Assembly: GCA_038025085.1 (NCBI GenBank)
Contig: CM076151.1
Coordinates: 4,887,001-4,951,000 of the forward strand
Source: Tetragonia tetragonoides
Lineage: Eukaryota; Streptophyta; Magnoliopsida; Caryophyllales; Aizoaceae
Direction: 5' to 3'
DNA length: 64,000 nucleotides
Part shown: in pieces, positions 23,401 through 35,559 of the stretch
How positions within the stretch are numbered: the stretch's first letter is position 1
Layout of the letters: the number at the start of each line of letters is the position of its first letter
Position numbers and translations under genes: made by a program
The notes under the pieces: generated by a model
The model's database searches: none
What the model was told of the DNA's origin: nothing
Seen by the model: only the letters and a program-made list of their open reading frames with translations

Positions 23401-25519
23401 CAATGTGCTGCTTATAAATAATGTATAGAGTGTTAATGACATGTTCTTACTTCTGAGTCGATCATCTTAACTACATTCCCTCTGCTACTTAATTAGCAGC
23501 CATCTTTTAGCCTAGTTATAACTTAAACCCTAAAGATTGTACAATTGTACACCATCAGTTTCCATTGGAGTGGATTGGCTTCTTCAGCGCCTGTATTCGA
23601 CCCGTCCCTCCCTGACCTTTCTATAACCCAATTACTTGAGAGATTACACAACCCCCCACTTATTTAACATTCACAACTTGATAAACACTGCCCATGAATT
23701 AGTTATGCATAAATCAGTTCCTCTTCCCAGTCCCCACCACCCAAACAGAAAGAAGCAAGGTGTAAACTTTAGCATGGCAATGTAAAAATTCATGTCAATG
23801 GAAGAACTAGGAAGTAGGGCGGGAACCCCCCCCCCCCCCTTATAGTCTGATTCTCTGTATATGTGCTTTGATTAACCCAAAAAAGAAAAAACCCAGATAA
23901 AAACAACCTTGAAATTCATGAATTCCAGAACACCAATTCAGATCAAAATTTTAGTCATGTAAATTAACACCTACCCCACTACCAAGAAAGGGCAAAAAAT
24001 CAAGAAAGGAACAAAACCCACCAGCATAACTTGTGATTAATGAAAATGCCAGCACTTTCACCTCTCAGAAACAAAATGTCAATGGCAATTCAATTCGAGA
24101 ATGTAAAATTTCCCACAACAATTTAAGCTCCAGCATACATATAATCACCTCTCATTAACAATTCAACAAAGTACAAACTTCGTACTTGTTACCCAGAGAG
24201 GGGCAGGGAAGAGAGAGAGAGAGAGAGAGAGAGAGAACCTGAATGAAACTGAGAGGGAAGAATGGAGGATGGTGAGTGAGAAATTAATTCGAGTTTAAGA
24301 ACATAAAATAAGCTCCTGCAAAAACATTGCAAATAAACCTCCTTACAACCCCTAAAATTGAAAACCAGTTTTGTTGTGAATCAGAATCACTCGCGCTGGT
24401 CTGTTGATTCTCTCTCTCTCTCTCTCTCTGAAGTATGAACCGGGCTGGGTTTAAGCGCTGGACAACGCATCAGGATCCGTGGAGAGGCCAGGAGGGCACC
24501 CAAATTTGATATTTTTCCTTAAGAGTAATTTCCATTTGGGGTAGATTTTTGCCTACAATAATGAACTCATAATTTATGTACATTGGAGAAGTATGTAATG
24601 TTTTTTACTTGCAGAATTCAATATTAACTTATAAGGCTTTATTTTTTTTGAATTGATTGGTGCGGAACGAACAGAACGATCTAGGAACCGAGTTCAAAGA
24701 ATTACGTATATATTGTGTACCAAAATTAAACTAGTAAAACTCAAAAGGTAATTATATTTTCTACCTATTTCAAGTCGGGTTTAAGAACGTAAGAATGCTA
24801 TACTCTCTATTATACGTTGGGAAGAACACGGTGTGTCTGCTTATGCGAATATTACTCTTGTAAAGGAGGCGAATACGTTTCACCTTTTTAGATATCTCAT
24901 TATATGTACCGAGATTAATGTGATGTCCTTATGTGTCAATTGAAATGTTAATAAATATAGTATATATCACTAGAAGACCATTCCTATTTAACTTTTTGGC
25001 ATCATAAAAGGGATTTTGATTGTTTAGAGGGTACCTATTTGTGATATGCACTTTTCCAAGGCACTTTATTATAAAATAAAAAGGTGATAAAAAATATAAA
25101 ATAAAAAGATAAAGATGTCTCAATTAATATATGTTAATATTCAGAATACCTCCATGAAAATCTCCAAAACAATACAAACATAAACAATATTAAGGAGGCA
25201 TTTGATTTTATTAATTACCACTTATAATACCAATCACAAAATAAAAAGAACCATGTACCATGGTGCTTCCATGTCACAAGCTAAGCTGAGTAAGAGCTAA
25301 GCTGAGTAACATCTACATCTAAGTATAACCAGAGAAACTATTACATCTGATGTGCAAACGCCTCATTATAGGAACGCAACGTGATACACATACACTTGAG
25401 AAAGAGCAACCCTACCGGAAGCACAGAGTATCAACATCCACAATTGGCAAAATTTCATTCACTTTATAGAGATCAAAACAACATACTAACAAAAACCAAA
25501 AATTATACACTTTCAATAT
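23401..25519. other. Intergenic region between PRP40-like 5' end and EGY3-like 3' end
   Basis: No coding region is supported. There is a (GA)n run at about 24211-24236 and a (CT)n run at about 24412-24429, placed where the PRP40-like promoter and leader would be; CT/GA runs are common in plant core promoters. A C run is at about 23827-23839. The rest is AT-rich. Confidence 0.5.
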
Positions 25520-28500
25520 TTACAAATCGCCTCTGAAAAATGGCGCGCCAAAGAAGGAGCTTGAGAATGTCCCTCCTCCATTAGGAAATAGAGTGAGGAA
25601 GCATATAAGGAACAGGACGACACCCCAGGCATACCTATCATCTCCCAATGGGGTTATCTCATCCTTGGCTGGAATTTCTTCTCCCCCTCGGAAGAATGTG
25701 GCGAACAATCCCCATGCCAGACAGATGACACTTCCACTCAGACCACCGATACCAAGTAGTAAAGATGTGGCAAAAGAGAGCAATGTGGCGGTGTTTCTCC
25801 CAAACATGGCTTGTGCTATTCGGCCACCTTCAAGTCTCCCACAGGGCAACAAGTTCAATGAAGTCACTACCATCCCTAAGGAAATATGCCATTGTCAGAA
25901 GTCAGAACCTTATATGCAGAGTAAATATTAGTGTGGTGACAGTAAGAAAAGACTAGAAGGTCATAGCATATCCAATGTGAATATCTAATGTCAAACTCAT
26001 AGAAAGCAAAACACATGTGCATAAGAATGTTGGCTGGAATTGTCGGCACCCTCTCCCAAAATAACTACAGTTTCAAGATCAATATATCATATATGAAGCA
26101 AGAGCTCAGCTTTTTTGTCATTTATTCCTATAAAGGATACAGGAACCTAAGAGACTGACCTAAAAGTCCAGCAAAGGCAAGGGGATCAACAGGTACTCCC
26201 AATCCTTCCACCGCATTAGGTAATACATTACCGAGATCATCAGCATAAGGTCCAACGACATATTGGATGAATGAAAATAAGGGATTATTCTCAAAAAACT
26301 GAGGCCTTATAAACCTGAAAACGTGGAAAAGATTATTAAGATTACAGTCTTACCGCAGGCGCAACTTGGCAATCAATAATTGGTTTTAAGATATGGTTAA
26401 AGGAACCTTACAGTGCATTGTCACCTCCATTAAAGCTACCATCTGATATAAATGCAGCAACAGCTAGTGCCAAGGATGTCAAGTATGCACTAGCTGTACG
26501 AGCCACTGGGATATCAAAAAGAGCCTTCTTATTAGGGAGGAGAGACTCATAGTTATTCATTACTCCCAAGCATCCAGTCCAATTTGATGGAACAAGAAAA
26601 GATGGGCTGAGTTTAACCCCAGAGCGGTCTGCAGTCACCCTTGTGGCAATCTGAGAATAATAAATATAACAAAGGCCATGGTCAAACAATGTGCTAAAAA
26701 GTATAAGGAGAGAAGGAATGTAAAGGAAGCAAACTGTCTTGTAAGAGTTTGACAACAGATCATGCCTGCCTTATGAAGGCATGGGAATCACCTTATGAAT
26801 CAGGTAAAGACATTGAAAAACTGTCACCATGATTCGGAACTTAGTAAAGATATGAATTACCATGCGACTGCCTTTCAAAAGAGGTAGAACACATAATTTA
26901 TCAATATGTTATCAATTGTGCAATGTCCATGCTCTAAATAGTGTGGTTCTTTGCTTATATGCTCAAAGCAAATAAAATCAGTCAGAAGATTAACTGGGAT
27001 GCAAATGAAAATTAATCAGCTATGTACATTATCTCAACTTTCAGAGAGCATTCATTCATTTCCTCCCATTCCTGGCAATGGACAAGCAAAAAGTTTACTG
27101 CTCATCACATTGTCTTTCAAATGATAAGAAACTGATTGCCGAACAGAAGTACCACATGATCCACATCATAGAAATTACATGGAAACCCGTAGATCAACGA
27201 CAATGTGCCAGGATAGCTCACCTCAGAGACACCCAAGATGGTCAAGAACCCGCCAAAAAGAGGCACAACATCAGCCAGATAGTCATCGAACGTTGCATCA
27301 GGCTTGACAAAGAAACCGCTTGTCAAAGCTATTGTTCCAAAAGTTGCAACTCCCAATGCTATTGCACTGAGATAGCCCCATGGAGTACTCAACTTTGTGG
27401 ATTCAAACTGGAGATCGATTTCTGACTTTGGTTGCACCAAACAAACCTTAAAAAAAAAATTAAATTAAATTTAACGACGCGTAAGGTCCATGCAGCTGCA
27501 TTGAACTACCATGCATTTGATGATGATGCAACAAGCTAACAGAAACATGAACGTAGCCACAGTGAGGGTCCATTTTACATCATCAGATGGAGTTGTGTAA
27601 TTGTCCAAATGATAAATACAATACAACTACTGGAGATAACACCGGCAACTGCCTTTATGCCCTTCTTCATTAAATTTTCAGTCATTTCTACTATGCAGGT
27701 TTGTTCTTAGGAGCACAATGAAACTAAATCTCCAATGGCATGTACATAGTACAGTACTAGTAATTTGTAAAGGAATTAGAAATATTTTTTTTCTTTTTCT
27801 TGATCGTTAAGGAATTCGAAGTTATTATGTGGAGAATTCAACTATTAAATAAGTACCTGTTTTGTAATGTCATCCTTCTTTTCTTCCATAAACCATAACA
27901 CAACCTCCATCCCAGCTGCCTCAGACAGTTTCTTCTGTAATTTAGGCATAACTTCTTCAATGGGTCTCCTCAAATTGCCAATAAAGACCCCTCCATCTCC
28001 AAATCTTCTCACATCAGTGGCAAAAAATGTATCAAATCCAAAACAACCTTTCAACTGTAAAAATCACAAATTTCACAATATTTCATCACCTTGATCACCC
28101 CCAAAAATATCAAACAACTAAAACTAAAATAAATAAATAGAAAATTGAACCTAAACTACACAAAATTAATTAACAAACCTTATTAAGATCAAGTGCCTTG
28201 AAAGTAGCTTCAGCTTTCTCCAGCCTCTCTTTCTCTCTTACCAAATTATCACGAGCAACCCTACTCAGAAAACCCACAATAGGGTTACCATTATTACTCT
28301 CATCATCAAGCTCTTTAAGTTTCCTATCAGCCCTTTTCTTCTCCAATTTAATAGCAGCTTCAATAGACGGATTTCCCATAAATTTCTTAAACTCATCATC
28401 CGTTTTCCAATCCAATTCCTGTTGATTTTCTCTCTCCTCACTCAATTCATCTCCTTCTTTTTCATCACCTTTCTGGGTTTCTTCATTTTCTTTTGATTTT

Positions 28501-28694
28501 TCCTCCACAACAGCTACAAAAGATGTCTCTCTTTCTCTCTCATTTTGGGCGCAAAAACGGATCTTTTTGGGTTTGTAGGGTTTTGAAGAGGAAAGAGAAA
28601 ATGGGTAGTGACGATTGGGGGAAAGAAATGATGGGCTTTGAGTTTGGTTTGGTGTCCATGATGAGGATGGGGTAGAAACGAAGAGGGTCGCCAT
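25520..28694 (-). CDS. EGY3: EGY3-like chloroplast S2P-family pseudoprotease
   Basis: Six exons (28179-28694, 27857-28054, 27222-27446, 26412-26650, 26160-26314, 25520-25875) join in frame to give 562 residues. Residues 1 to about 60 form a Ser/Thr-rich plastid transit peptide. An acidic, Glu-rich region and a coiled segment follow. The family motif GNLR is at 198-201, and the rest is a multi-membrane-span domain. EGY proteins are thylakoid site-2-protease relatives; EGY1 and EGY2 carry HExxH plus an NPDG-like motif. Here the region equivalent to HExxH reads GVSEIATRVTADRSG (about 310-324), with no His-Glu pair. The second metal-binding motif is LLPCGRLEGGR, with Glu460 where active members have Asp. 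This is the EGY3 pattern: a protein predicted to lack proteolytic activity, with reported roles in plastid stress responses. The neighbours are unrelated. Confidence 0.92.
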
Positions 28695-30261
28695 TGGAGG
28701 TGAGTGAAGTTGAGCTTCAACATTGAATGAGAAGATTGTTAAAAAGGCTGAGTTTGAATAAAAATGTGTGTGATTTTGGGGTTGATTGTTTGGGACGGAT
28801 GAATCTAGAAAGATGGAGAAGAATGGTGAGAGTTATAGAGAGAGAAAAAAATGGTTGATGGTGATTGTTGATGTTGTGACAGGAAAGAGAAATGGATATA
28901 CACAGTGAAGTTGTGAAGACGACAATGGAAACTTTATGAATTTGAAGGATTTTATAAGTGGCTGAGATAACTGCGGGCGTGGATGGGAATGGGCCGGGTC
29001 TACCAATACCCAGATTAATTTTTGGGCTAGATTTATATCCGATCCCAATTTCTACAGGTCAAGGGTACTTGGACCCTTATCCAGAATTTTTTTTGAGATC
29101 CATGGAACCTAAATTGGTCTTGTCAATAAATAATAAAAATTAAGATATGTTTATCTAAAATAGTTTATAGGCATCTAGATTTCATTAGCAAATATCATTT
29201 GACAACATATGTATACTCGTTGAAAATTTAGGGATATTCAATTTTTTATATTTAGACTTTTTTTTTATATATGGTCTTTACCTTTTTCTTTTTTTTTTTC
29301 ATTTTGTCTTTTTACACATTGGCAGGTTTATGGGGCGGATCTGGGTCTGTGATGTTGGAGCCAAATCCAGCATGAGTTTAGAAAAAAGGGATTCAAACCC
29401 TGGTAAATGGATCTAATATTCTAATTCGTCAATTTGTCGGTCTGGGTTGGGTCTCAAACTCCGCGGGTATGGAAAAAAAGGGATTGAGGATAAAGTCAAA
29501 GGATTTTATTTTCAATTCCCCCATTTTACGAGAGGTACAAACATCCGTACAATATGAGTAATTTGTATTTACATATAGATGAAGATCTCCTCCCGTACAT
29601 TATTTCATAGAAATGGAGGGAATAGTTAATTTAAGGTATAATAGTATGGTGAATATAACATATTATGTTTGTATTCTCTTCCCCTCTTATTTCAAATATA
29701 TTATATAGGTTCTTTCTTATTGGCTTGGAACACCACGACTAATTTGATTGTTTATCAAATATGACACACCACTTATCCAACTTCCACTTAGCAACATAAT
29801 ATATATTTTTTTTTTGGAGATCTAGCAACATAATATTAGAGTGTACATCGGGAATGTATTTCTCTACCACCTTAAAAATAAAATCACTTTATGCGATATA
29901 ATTTATTTATTTATTTTTCACATGTGATCGGATATAAAACAATAATAAATGAAATACACTATAATTTATACCTTTTTTTATAATTTTATATATTACATAT
30001 AAATTTAATGTAATAAGTTATCAATATCACTTCTTTTTTTTATAGGAATTCGTATTATTTATCAACCATATTAATTTTATCTAATGTCATTCTAACAGAA
30101 ATTTGAAAATACTATGGAGTATTTTGCCAAGGTCTTTGTCCCAAGTAAATGCTCCACTAAACAAATTGGATGGCTAATTGGGGCCATTTAGCTAGACTCA
30201 TTTGCAAGGAGAGGAGGTCTCTTAATCTTTATCATAACTTCTTACCTGTATAAAAAAATAA
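28695..30261. other. EGY3-like promoter side and AT-rich spacer
   Basis: No gene is supported. The first few hundred bases should hold the EGY3-like leader and promoter. The rest is AT-rich with short T runs near 29265-29300 and ends at the A-rich target site of the element at 30262. Confidence 0.5.
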
Positions 30262-31485
30262 AGGGAAATTCCACACGGTATCCCTTTACTTTTGGCTTTT
30301 TCATGTGGTACCCAAATATATTTTTCCAAATCCGCGTGGTACCCGTCTGTTTTTACCCGTTTTCAGTCCGTGTCCTTTTTAGTCATTTTCCGTTAATTTG
30401 TCACGTTAAGTTATGACGTGGCTTTGTGTTTACGGATTTGACGTTTTTTTTTGTTTTCAACTTCTTTTACATGACCAAAGTACCCTTAATTTTGACCACC
30501 CTCTCTCTCTCCTCAAATCACAATCCACCACCACCAAAACCCCCAAACTTTCTACCAATTTATTAAGAAGTTGATTTGTCATCTATTAATTGTTATGTAT
30601 GGTTTTTTTTTTTTTTTAAATTTCATAAATATTAAATACACTTCTAAATTGTGTGAGAAATTAGTGGGTATTGACGGTGGTAGTGGGGTTTCGAAAATGG
30701 GGTGGATTTTATGGAGGTGAAGTAGTTTTTTGGTGGGGTTTCGACGATAGAGAGAGATTGTTGAAGCTTGATATCATGGGGGTGGGTGGAATTTAGGTGG
30801 CTGGTGTTGGTGAGAGTGAAGAAATGGTGGTGATTATGGAGATTGGGCGTAGAGTTTCGAAAATGGTGGTGGTGGTGGTGGTTATGGAGGTGAAGTAGGT
30901 TTTTGGTTGGGGTTTCGAAAATGGAGAGAGAGATAGTGGTGACTGGGTTTCGTGGGGGTGGGTTTCGAGTTCAAGTGGGTGGGGTTTTTCGGGGTGGTGG
31001 TTCATGGTGGGGTGGTGGGTTTTTTCGGGGTGGGTGGTTGGGTTCCGTGTCGTGGGGTTTTTGGGGTGGGGGTCTGATTGGGGGGAGGGGTTGTGGCGAG
31101 TAGGAGGTTTACAAGTAGGATGGAAGACTGATTGGGGGGTGGGGTGGAGTGCTAGTGGTTATGGAGGTTGGGGATGAAAGAAGGTTGAAGGTGGGTTTAA
31201 AGGGGGTGGAGGTTGGGGATGAAAGAAGGTTGAAGGTGGGTTTGAAGGGGGTGGTTATGGAGTTTGGGTATGAAAGGAGGTTGAAGATGGGTGTGAAGGC
31301 ACGTGTTTTTTTTTAACTTCATTAAGGTTAATTTGGTAAATGCATCAACTGTTAACGGAAAAAGACTGCAAAGGACACAGACTGGTAACGAGTAAAAATA
31401 CAAGGGTACCAAGCGGATTTAGAAAAATGTTTTGGCTACCATGTGGAAAAGCCAAAACTAGAGGGATACCATGTGGAATTTCCCT
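30262..31485. mobile_element. Non-autonomous Mutator-like TIR element (about 1.2 kb)
   Basis: Both ends carry long imperfect inverted repeats: the left end begins AGGGAAATTCCACACGGTAT and the right end is the complement of AGGGAAATTCCACATGGTAT. Similarity continues for about 150 bases inward (words such as CCGTTAA and GTGTCCTTT recur in inverted form). A 9-10 base direct repeat (AAAAAAATAA) flanks it at 30252-30261 and about 31487-31496, the size expected for Mutator-like elements. The interior is G/T-rich with repeated GGTGGGGTTTCG-type words and has no transposase frame. Confidence 0.8.
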
Positions 31486-31496
31486 AAAAAAAATAA

Positions 31497-32289
31497 GGGA
31501 ATTGCTTAATGTAAATCAGAATTTACTCAATGTAAATTTTTTTTCCAAAAATACCCCTATTTACTTTGTCACCCTCTTTTCCAATTTTCCTCTTTTCTTT
31601 CTAGTTCTTCAACCTCAACCAATTAATCCATAAAACAAATAAACAAACAAAAGAAAAGAAACAAAAAATCTGGAAAAAAACCCACCGCCACTCCACCACC
31701 CCCACACCGACAGCGGACAGCCCAACCGCCAACCACAGTCAGACACCCCCACCGACCACCCCATTCTGACCCGCAGCACCTCCTACGGTCAGCCGCCACC
31801 CCCTCCACAGCTTCTGTCAGCCCCACACAGCAGATCCCCACCCACCCCGAAACCCCAACAACCACGACCACCCACATCGCCGCCTCCCCCAGTACCACCT
31901 CGCACCCCAACGACCACCAGAGCCACATCGCCCCCTGACAACCACCAGGCCGCCGCCCGCTTCCAGCCCAACCACAAACCCGAAACCCAATTTCTCTCCC
32001 TCTCCACCACAAAATCCTCACCTACCACCTACAAAAACCATAAACAACTAATTATTTGAAAAAAGAACTAATCTAAATTATAATAAGTATCTTAATATCA
32101 TTATTAATTTAATCAAAGATATTGTTTTCATTGAAAGAATCATCTATATTGATGGATTAGAGAGAATGGTGAGAGAGAGGGAAAGGAAGAAGAAGGGGAT
32201 ACTCCTTTACAAATAAAAAAAGTAGTTTGAAAAGTTTTGTGTCAAAAAGATTTGAGCTAAGTAATTTATAATTTACGTTAAGCAGTTTC
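31497..32289. mobile_element. Second TIR element next to the first (about 0.8 kb)
   Basis: The left end (GAATTGCTTAATGTAAAT, from 31499) and the complement of the right end (GAAACTGCTTAACGTAAAT, near 32289) form imperfect inverted repeats of about 40 bases. The flanks share AAAAAATAA (about 31488-31496 and 32290-32298). The interior is C/A-rich with long CCACC-type words and no convincing gene. Its size and 9-base duplication suggest another Mutator-like non-autonomous element that used one copy of the first element's target repeat. Confidence 0.6.
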
Positions 32290-32552
32290 AAAAAATAAAT
32301 GCTCCACCAAAACAAATTTTACAAGGTATTGGTACTATTGGACTTGGGAGTAGTTGGCAACACACTCAAGACCCAATGAACTTTTTAATATAGCCCAAAT
32401 CCGTTTCATCTTCCGGCCCAGACATGAATCTACACGAGTATGACAAATAAAACGAAGGAAGAAGAAATCTCTCAACCCTAAAAAAAAAACAAGAAAAGAA
32501 AAACATCTCTCTCTCCTCTCTCCTCTCTCCTCTCTCTCATTTCTGAGCAACC

Positions 32553-34259
32553 ATGAAACTGAGGCTAAGATCACTTGAATCAAAAGAAACCCACAGAATT
32601 GAAGTCCCAAATACATGTAATCTTCAACAACTGAAAGAAATCATCTCTCTCCAACTTTTTCCATCATCATCTTCATCATCTCCACGGCAAGAGAATTTGC
32701 TGTTATCTCTCAACAGAAAGGACGAGCTTTGTGGGTCATCGCCACAAGAATCTCTACAGTCTCTCGGCGTTACGTCAGGTGATTTAATTTATTTTTCTCA
32801 AAACCCCCTTGGCTTTTCATCTCAATCCCCTAATTTATCGAATTCCCAGATGGAAGAACAAAAACCATTAGAAATCAATGATACGAGTTCTGTTAATGTT
32901 GATTTAGTGGATACCCAGAAGGTAGAAACTGGTAAATTTGATGAAATTAATGGTTCTAGTGAGGAAAGTCAAGAACTTTTGGATACCCAAATGGAAAAAT
33001 CCTCGATATTGAGTAACCCTAATGAGCAAAATCGAGATTTGGTGAATACTCAGATGGTTGAATCTGGTAATTTAGTTAAATTGGGTGGTTCAAGTGGTCA
33101 AAATCTAGAAATGATTGATGCCCATATGGGAGAATCGTCCAAATTGAGTGGCCCTAATGATCAAACTCGAAATTTGGCCAATTTACAGAAGGGAGAGCCT
33201 CTAGAAACTGTGAACTGTGGTGATGATATGGAGGTGGATGATGGGATGGTGCTTGATTCGAACTCGAAGTTTTCTGTGCCAAGTTTCTTGAAGAAAGTTT
33301 TTGCGAAGGAGGTGGGAGATACTGCTAATCATAAGCTCTTGGTTGTTGCTGTTCATGCTGTTTTGTTGGAGTCTGGTTTTGTGGGTTTTGATCCTGTTTC
33401 AGGCATGAAAGCTGATGGCTTTCATCTTCATGATGAGTGGCCGTCATCGGCTTTTGGTATAACATTGCAGTATACCCTCCCTGAGATTTCCTCCTCTGAG
33501 GTGGTTGAAACTGTTGTTGTGAAGTTTCAAACTTTGGGAAAATTTGTGAATGTATATGGCTCTTTGGTTAAGAAAGGATTAAGTATCCATCGTGTGTCTT
33601 TGGATGAACCTCGGTTTGTTCCAGCTTTAAATTTTGTCTGGAAGATGAGTGAATGTGTCGATTCAGAGAAGGGAAGCAGCGAGGCGTCCATGAAGTTGTA
33701 CCCTAATCAAGAGATTTTTGAGTTTTGGAAGATTGTAAAAGATGGGCTGTCATATCCCCTCTTGATAGAGCTTTGTGAAAAAGTGGATTTAGTCCCTCCA
33801 CCTTGCTTAATGCGCCTTCCTACAGAGCTCAAACTTAAGATCTTGGAGTCCCTTCCTGCCACGGATGTTGCAAGAATGGCATGTGTTTGTTCAGAACTGC
33901 GTTTTGTCTCTTCAAATAATGATTTATGGATGTTGAAGTATGAAGAAGAATTTGGTGGTGGTCCTGCAGAGGAGGAAAGGGATATTCAGTGGAAGGCACA
34001 GTTTTGTTCTGATTGGGTCAACAGGAAGAAGAGAAAGAGGTTGTGTATCCCATTCCCCTGGATAGAGCAGCCTTCCCTTTTCCGGCCTGCGTTTCCAGGA
34101 CGAAGGGATCCAAATCCCTTTGGCAATCCTTTTGTAATTGGTGGAGACTTTGATCGTTTTCCAGTTTTTGGTGTTCCTCCAATCAACGGCCCTCCACATA
34201 ACAGGCGGAGTACTTTCAGGTGGAATTGTGATCTTGGAGGATTCGGTCCTTATCCTTAA
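32553..34259 (+). CDS. SKIP22-like F-box protein
   Basis: This is a single-exon frame of 568 residues starting at the ATG after a CT-rich leader (32505-32540). Residues 1-80 look ubiquitin-like (MKLRLRSLESKETHRIEVPN). About 90-235 is a low-complexity acidic/polar spacer with repeated D(L/T)Q-M-E-type units. About 240-400 resembles the FBXO7/PI31-type region. An F-box lies at about 420-465 (LPTELKLKILESLPATDVAR). The C-terminus is Pro/Arg/Gly-rich (GRRDPNPF, GGFGPYP). This order matches plant F-box protein SKIP22, which would act as a substrate adaptor of an SCF ubiquitin ligase through Skp1/ASK. The inference rests on domain order and motifs. Confidence 0.88.
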   Translation: MKLRLRSLESKETHRIEVPNTCNLQQLKEIISLQLFPSSSSSSPRQENLLLSLNRKDELCGSSPQESLQSLGVTSGDLIYFSQNPLGFSSQSPNLSNSQMEEQKPLEINDTSSVNVDLVDTQKVETGKFDEINGSSEESQELLDTQMEKSSILSNPNEQNRDLVNTQMVESGNLVKLGGSSGQNLEMIDAHMGESSKLSGPNDQTRNLANLQKGEPLETVNCGDDMEVDDGMVLDSNSKFSVPSFLKKVFAKEVGDTANHKLLVVAVHAVLLESGFVGFDPVSGMKADGFHLHDEWPSSAFGITLQYTLPEISSSEVVETVVVKFQTLGKFVNVYGSLVKKGLSIHRVSLDEPRFVPALNFVWKMSECVDSEKGSSEASMKLYPNQEIFEFWKIVKDGLSYPLLIELCEKVDLVPPPCLMRLPTELKLKILESLPATDVARMACVCSELRFVSSNNDLWMLKYEEEFGGGPAEEERDIQWKAQFCSDWVNRKKRKRLCIPFPWIEQPSLFRPAFPGRRDPNPFGNPFVIGGDFDRFPVFGVPPINGPPHNRRSTFRWNCDLGGFGPYP

Positions 34260-35559
34260 GCGCGAGTGAAGGCCATCTTTTCTTGTTTAGTAGGTGGGGA
34301 AACTAAAGTCTTTGATAGCTATCTTAGTTGATGTTGTATTGTGTATACATGATCCCTACCTTGTCAAAACAACATGTTAAGGTACAGAGTCAGTTGCTGT
34401 CTGCCTTTAAAGTGGATGGTTATAGTCTTATAGATGCTGTAGTTATACTATATAGGTTATCTGTGTTTGATCTGATGTTTTCAGAAGTTGTGTAAGTTGC
34501 TGTTTGATCTGATGTTCATCAAACTTGTGAAATTTTAAGCTTCAATTCAGTGTTAAGTTTTATTTCTGCTCAACATCAGGTAAGGTTTCTCATCCGCACA
34601 TTAGTTATGCAATTAAGGTCAATAGGGCACAGCTTTGGTTCATCAACAGGTGCCAACACTGGTTATTAGCTTTAGTTTATACTTTGGTGGCAGTGAGCTT
34701 AATGTATCCCTCACATTATAACCAGATATATTGTGTTTTATACGTTCACTTGCAGTTGCAGACTTGCAGGTCTTCTACTTGTACTCTACTGTTCTTTTTT
34801 CTCTCTATCTCTCTCCTCCAACTGTTTAAATTTAAAAAACCCACCCCCTCCGTTAAAAACTTACCCTCTCCAATCCAATGGTAGATATTTTAAGAAAATT
34901 ATTATACTGTTCTTTTACCAAGAGCAGAGGATCCCGACTGTTTTGAATCTAGTGATGTATTATGTCCTCATCAAAAAAATAAAATAGAAGTCTTATGTCC
35001 TCAACAAATAAGATCATCTGTAAGATAATAAACACTGTAATCAATCAAGATCAAAAGATTGAATTTGTGATAAATAAATAAAAAAGATTGAATAGAAGTA
35101 TCATTTTTTTGCAAAATTCTCAAATTAAATCCAATAAAATAAAATAATTAAATTAAATCCAATGCAATTAATTAAAGCAAAAATGTTCACTGTAAAAACT
35201 TTTCCTTTTGTTTAAACAAATTGATTCTCTGTAGTCTTACATGTTAGCCCATTAACGCGTAGGTGAAGCCAATAAAACAAGATATGGTTTGAAAAGAGGA
35301 AGGTCAATTATAGCTTTTCATATAAGCTAGGAAGTTGTATCAATTACAATTTCTGATATACGAATCAGAATGGTATTAGGATTTGTTGTAATGTTCTTAA
35401 GATTTGGAAACGTTTTGACTGTTGAAAACAAATATCACTCTTATCTTAGGTCAAGGCAACCTCCTAAAAGGCCTATATAAACATATGAAACATAATTCAC
35501 CTTAGATAGATTATCAGAAAATCCACAAAGAACAAGAAATTGAGTAATTGCTTATTCTA
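34260..35559. other. SKIP22-like 3' flank and FCP1-like promoter
   Basis: No gene is supported. The sequence is AT-rich. TATATAA at about 35474-35480 lies roughly 85 bases upstream of the FCP1-like ATG at 35560 and is a likely TATA box. Confidence 0.5.

Noticed and set aside
27078..27425. 115-residue plus-strand frame opposite EGY3 exon 3
   Set aside because: It is the antisense shadow of a conserved EGY3 exon.
30793..31103. Gly-rich and Thr-rich frames in the first TIR element
   Set aside because: Low-complexity G/T repeats produce them on both strands; no transposase motif is present.
31623..32028. Trp/Gly-rich and Cys-rich frames on the minus strand
   Set aside because: They arise from the C/A-rich interior of the second TIR element; no motif or splice context supports a gene.
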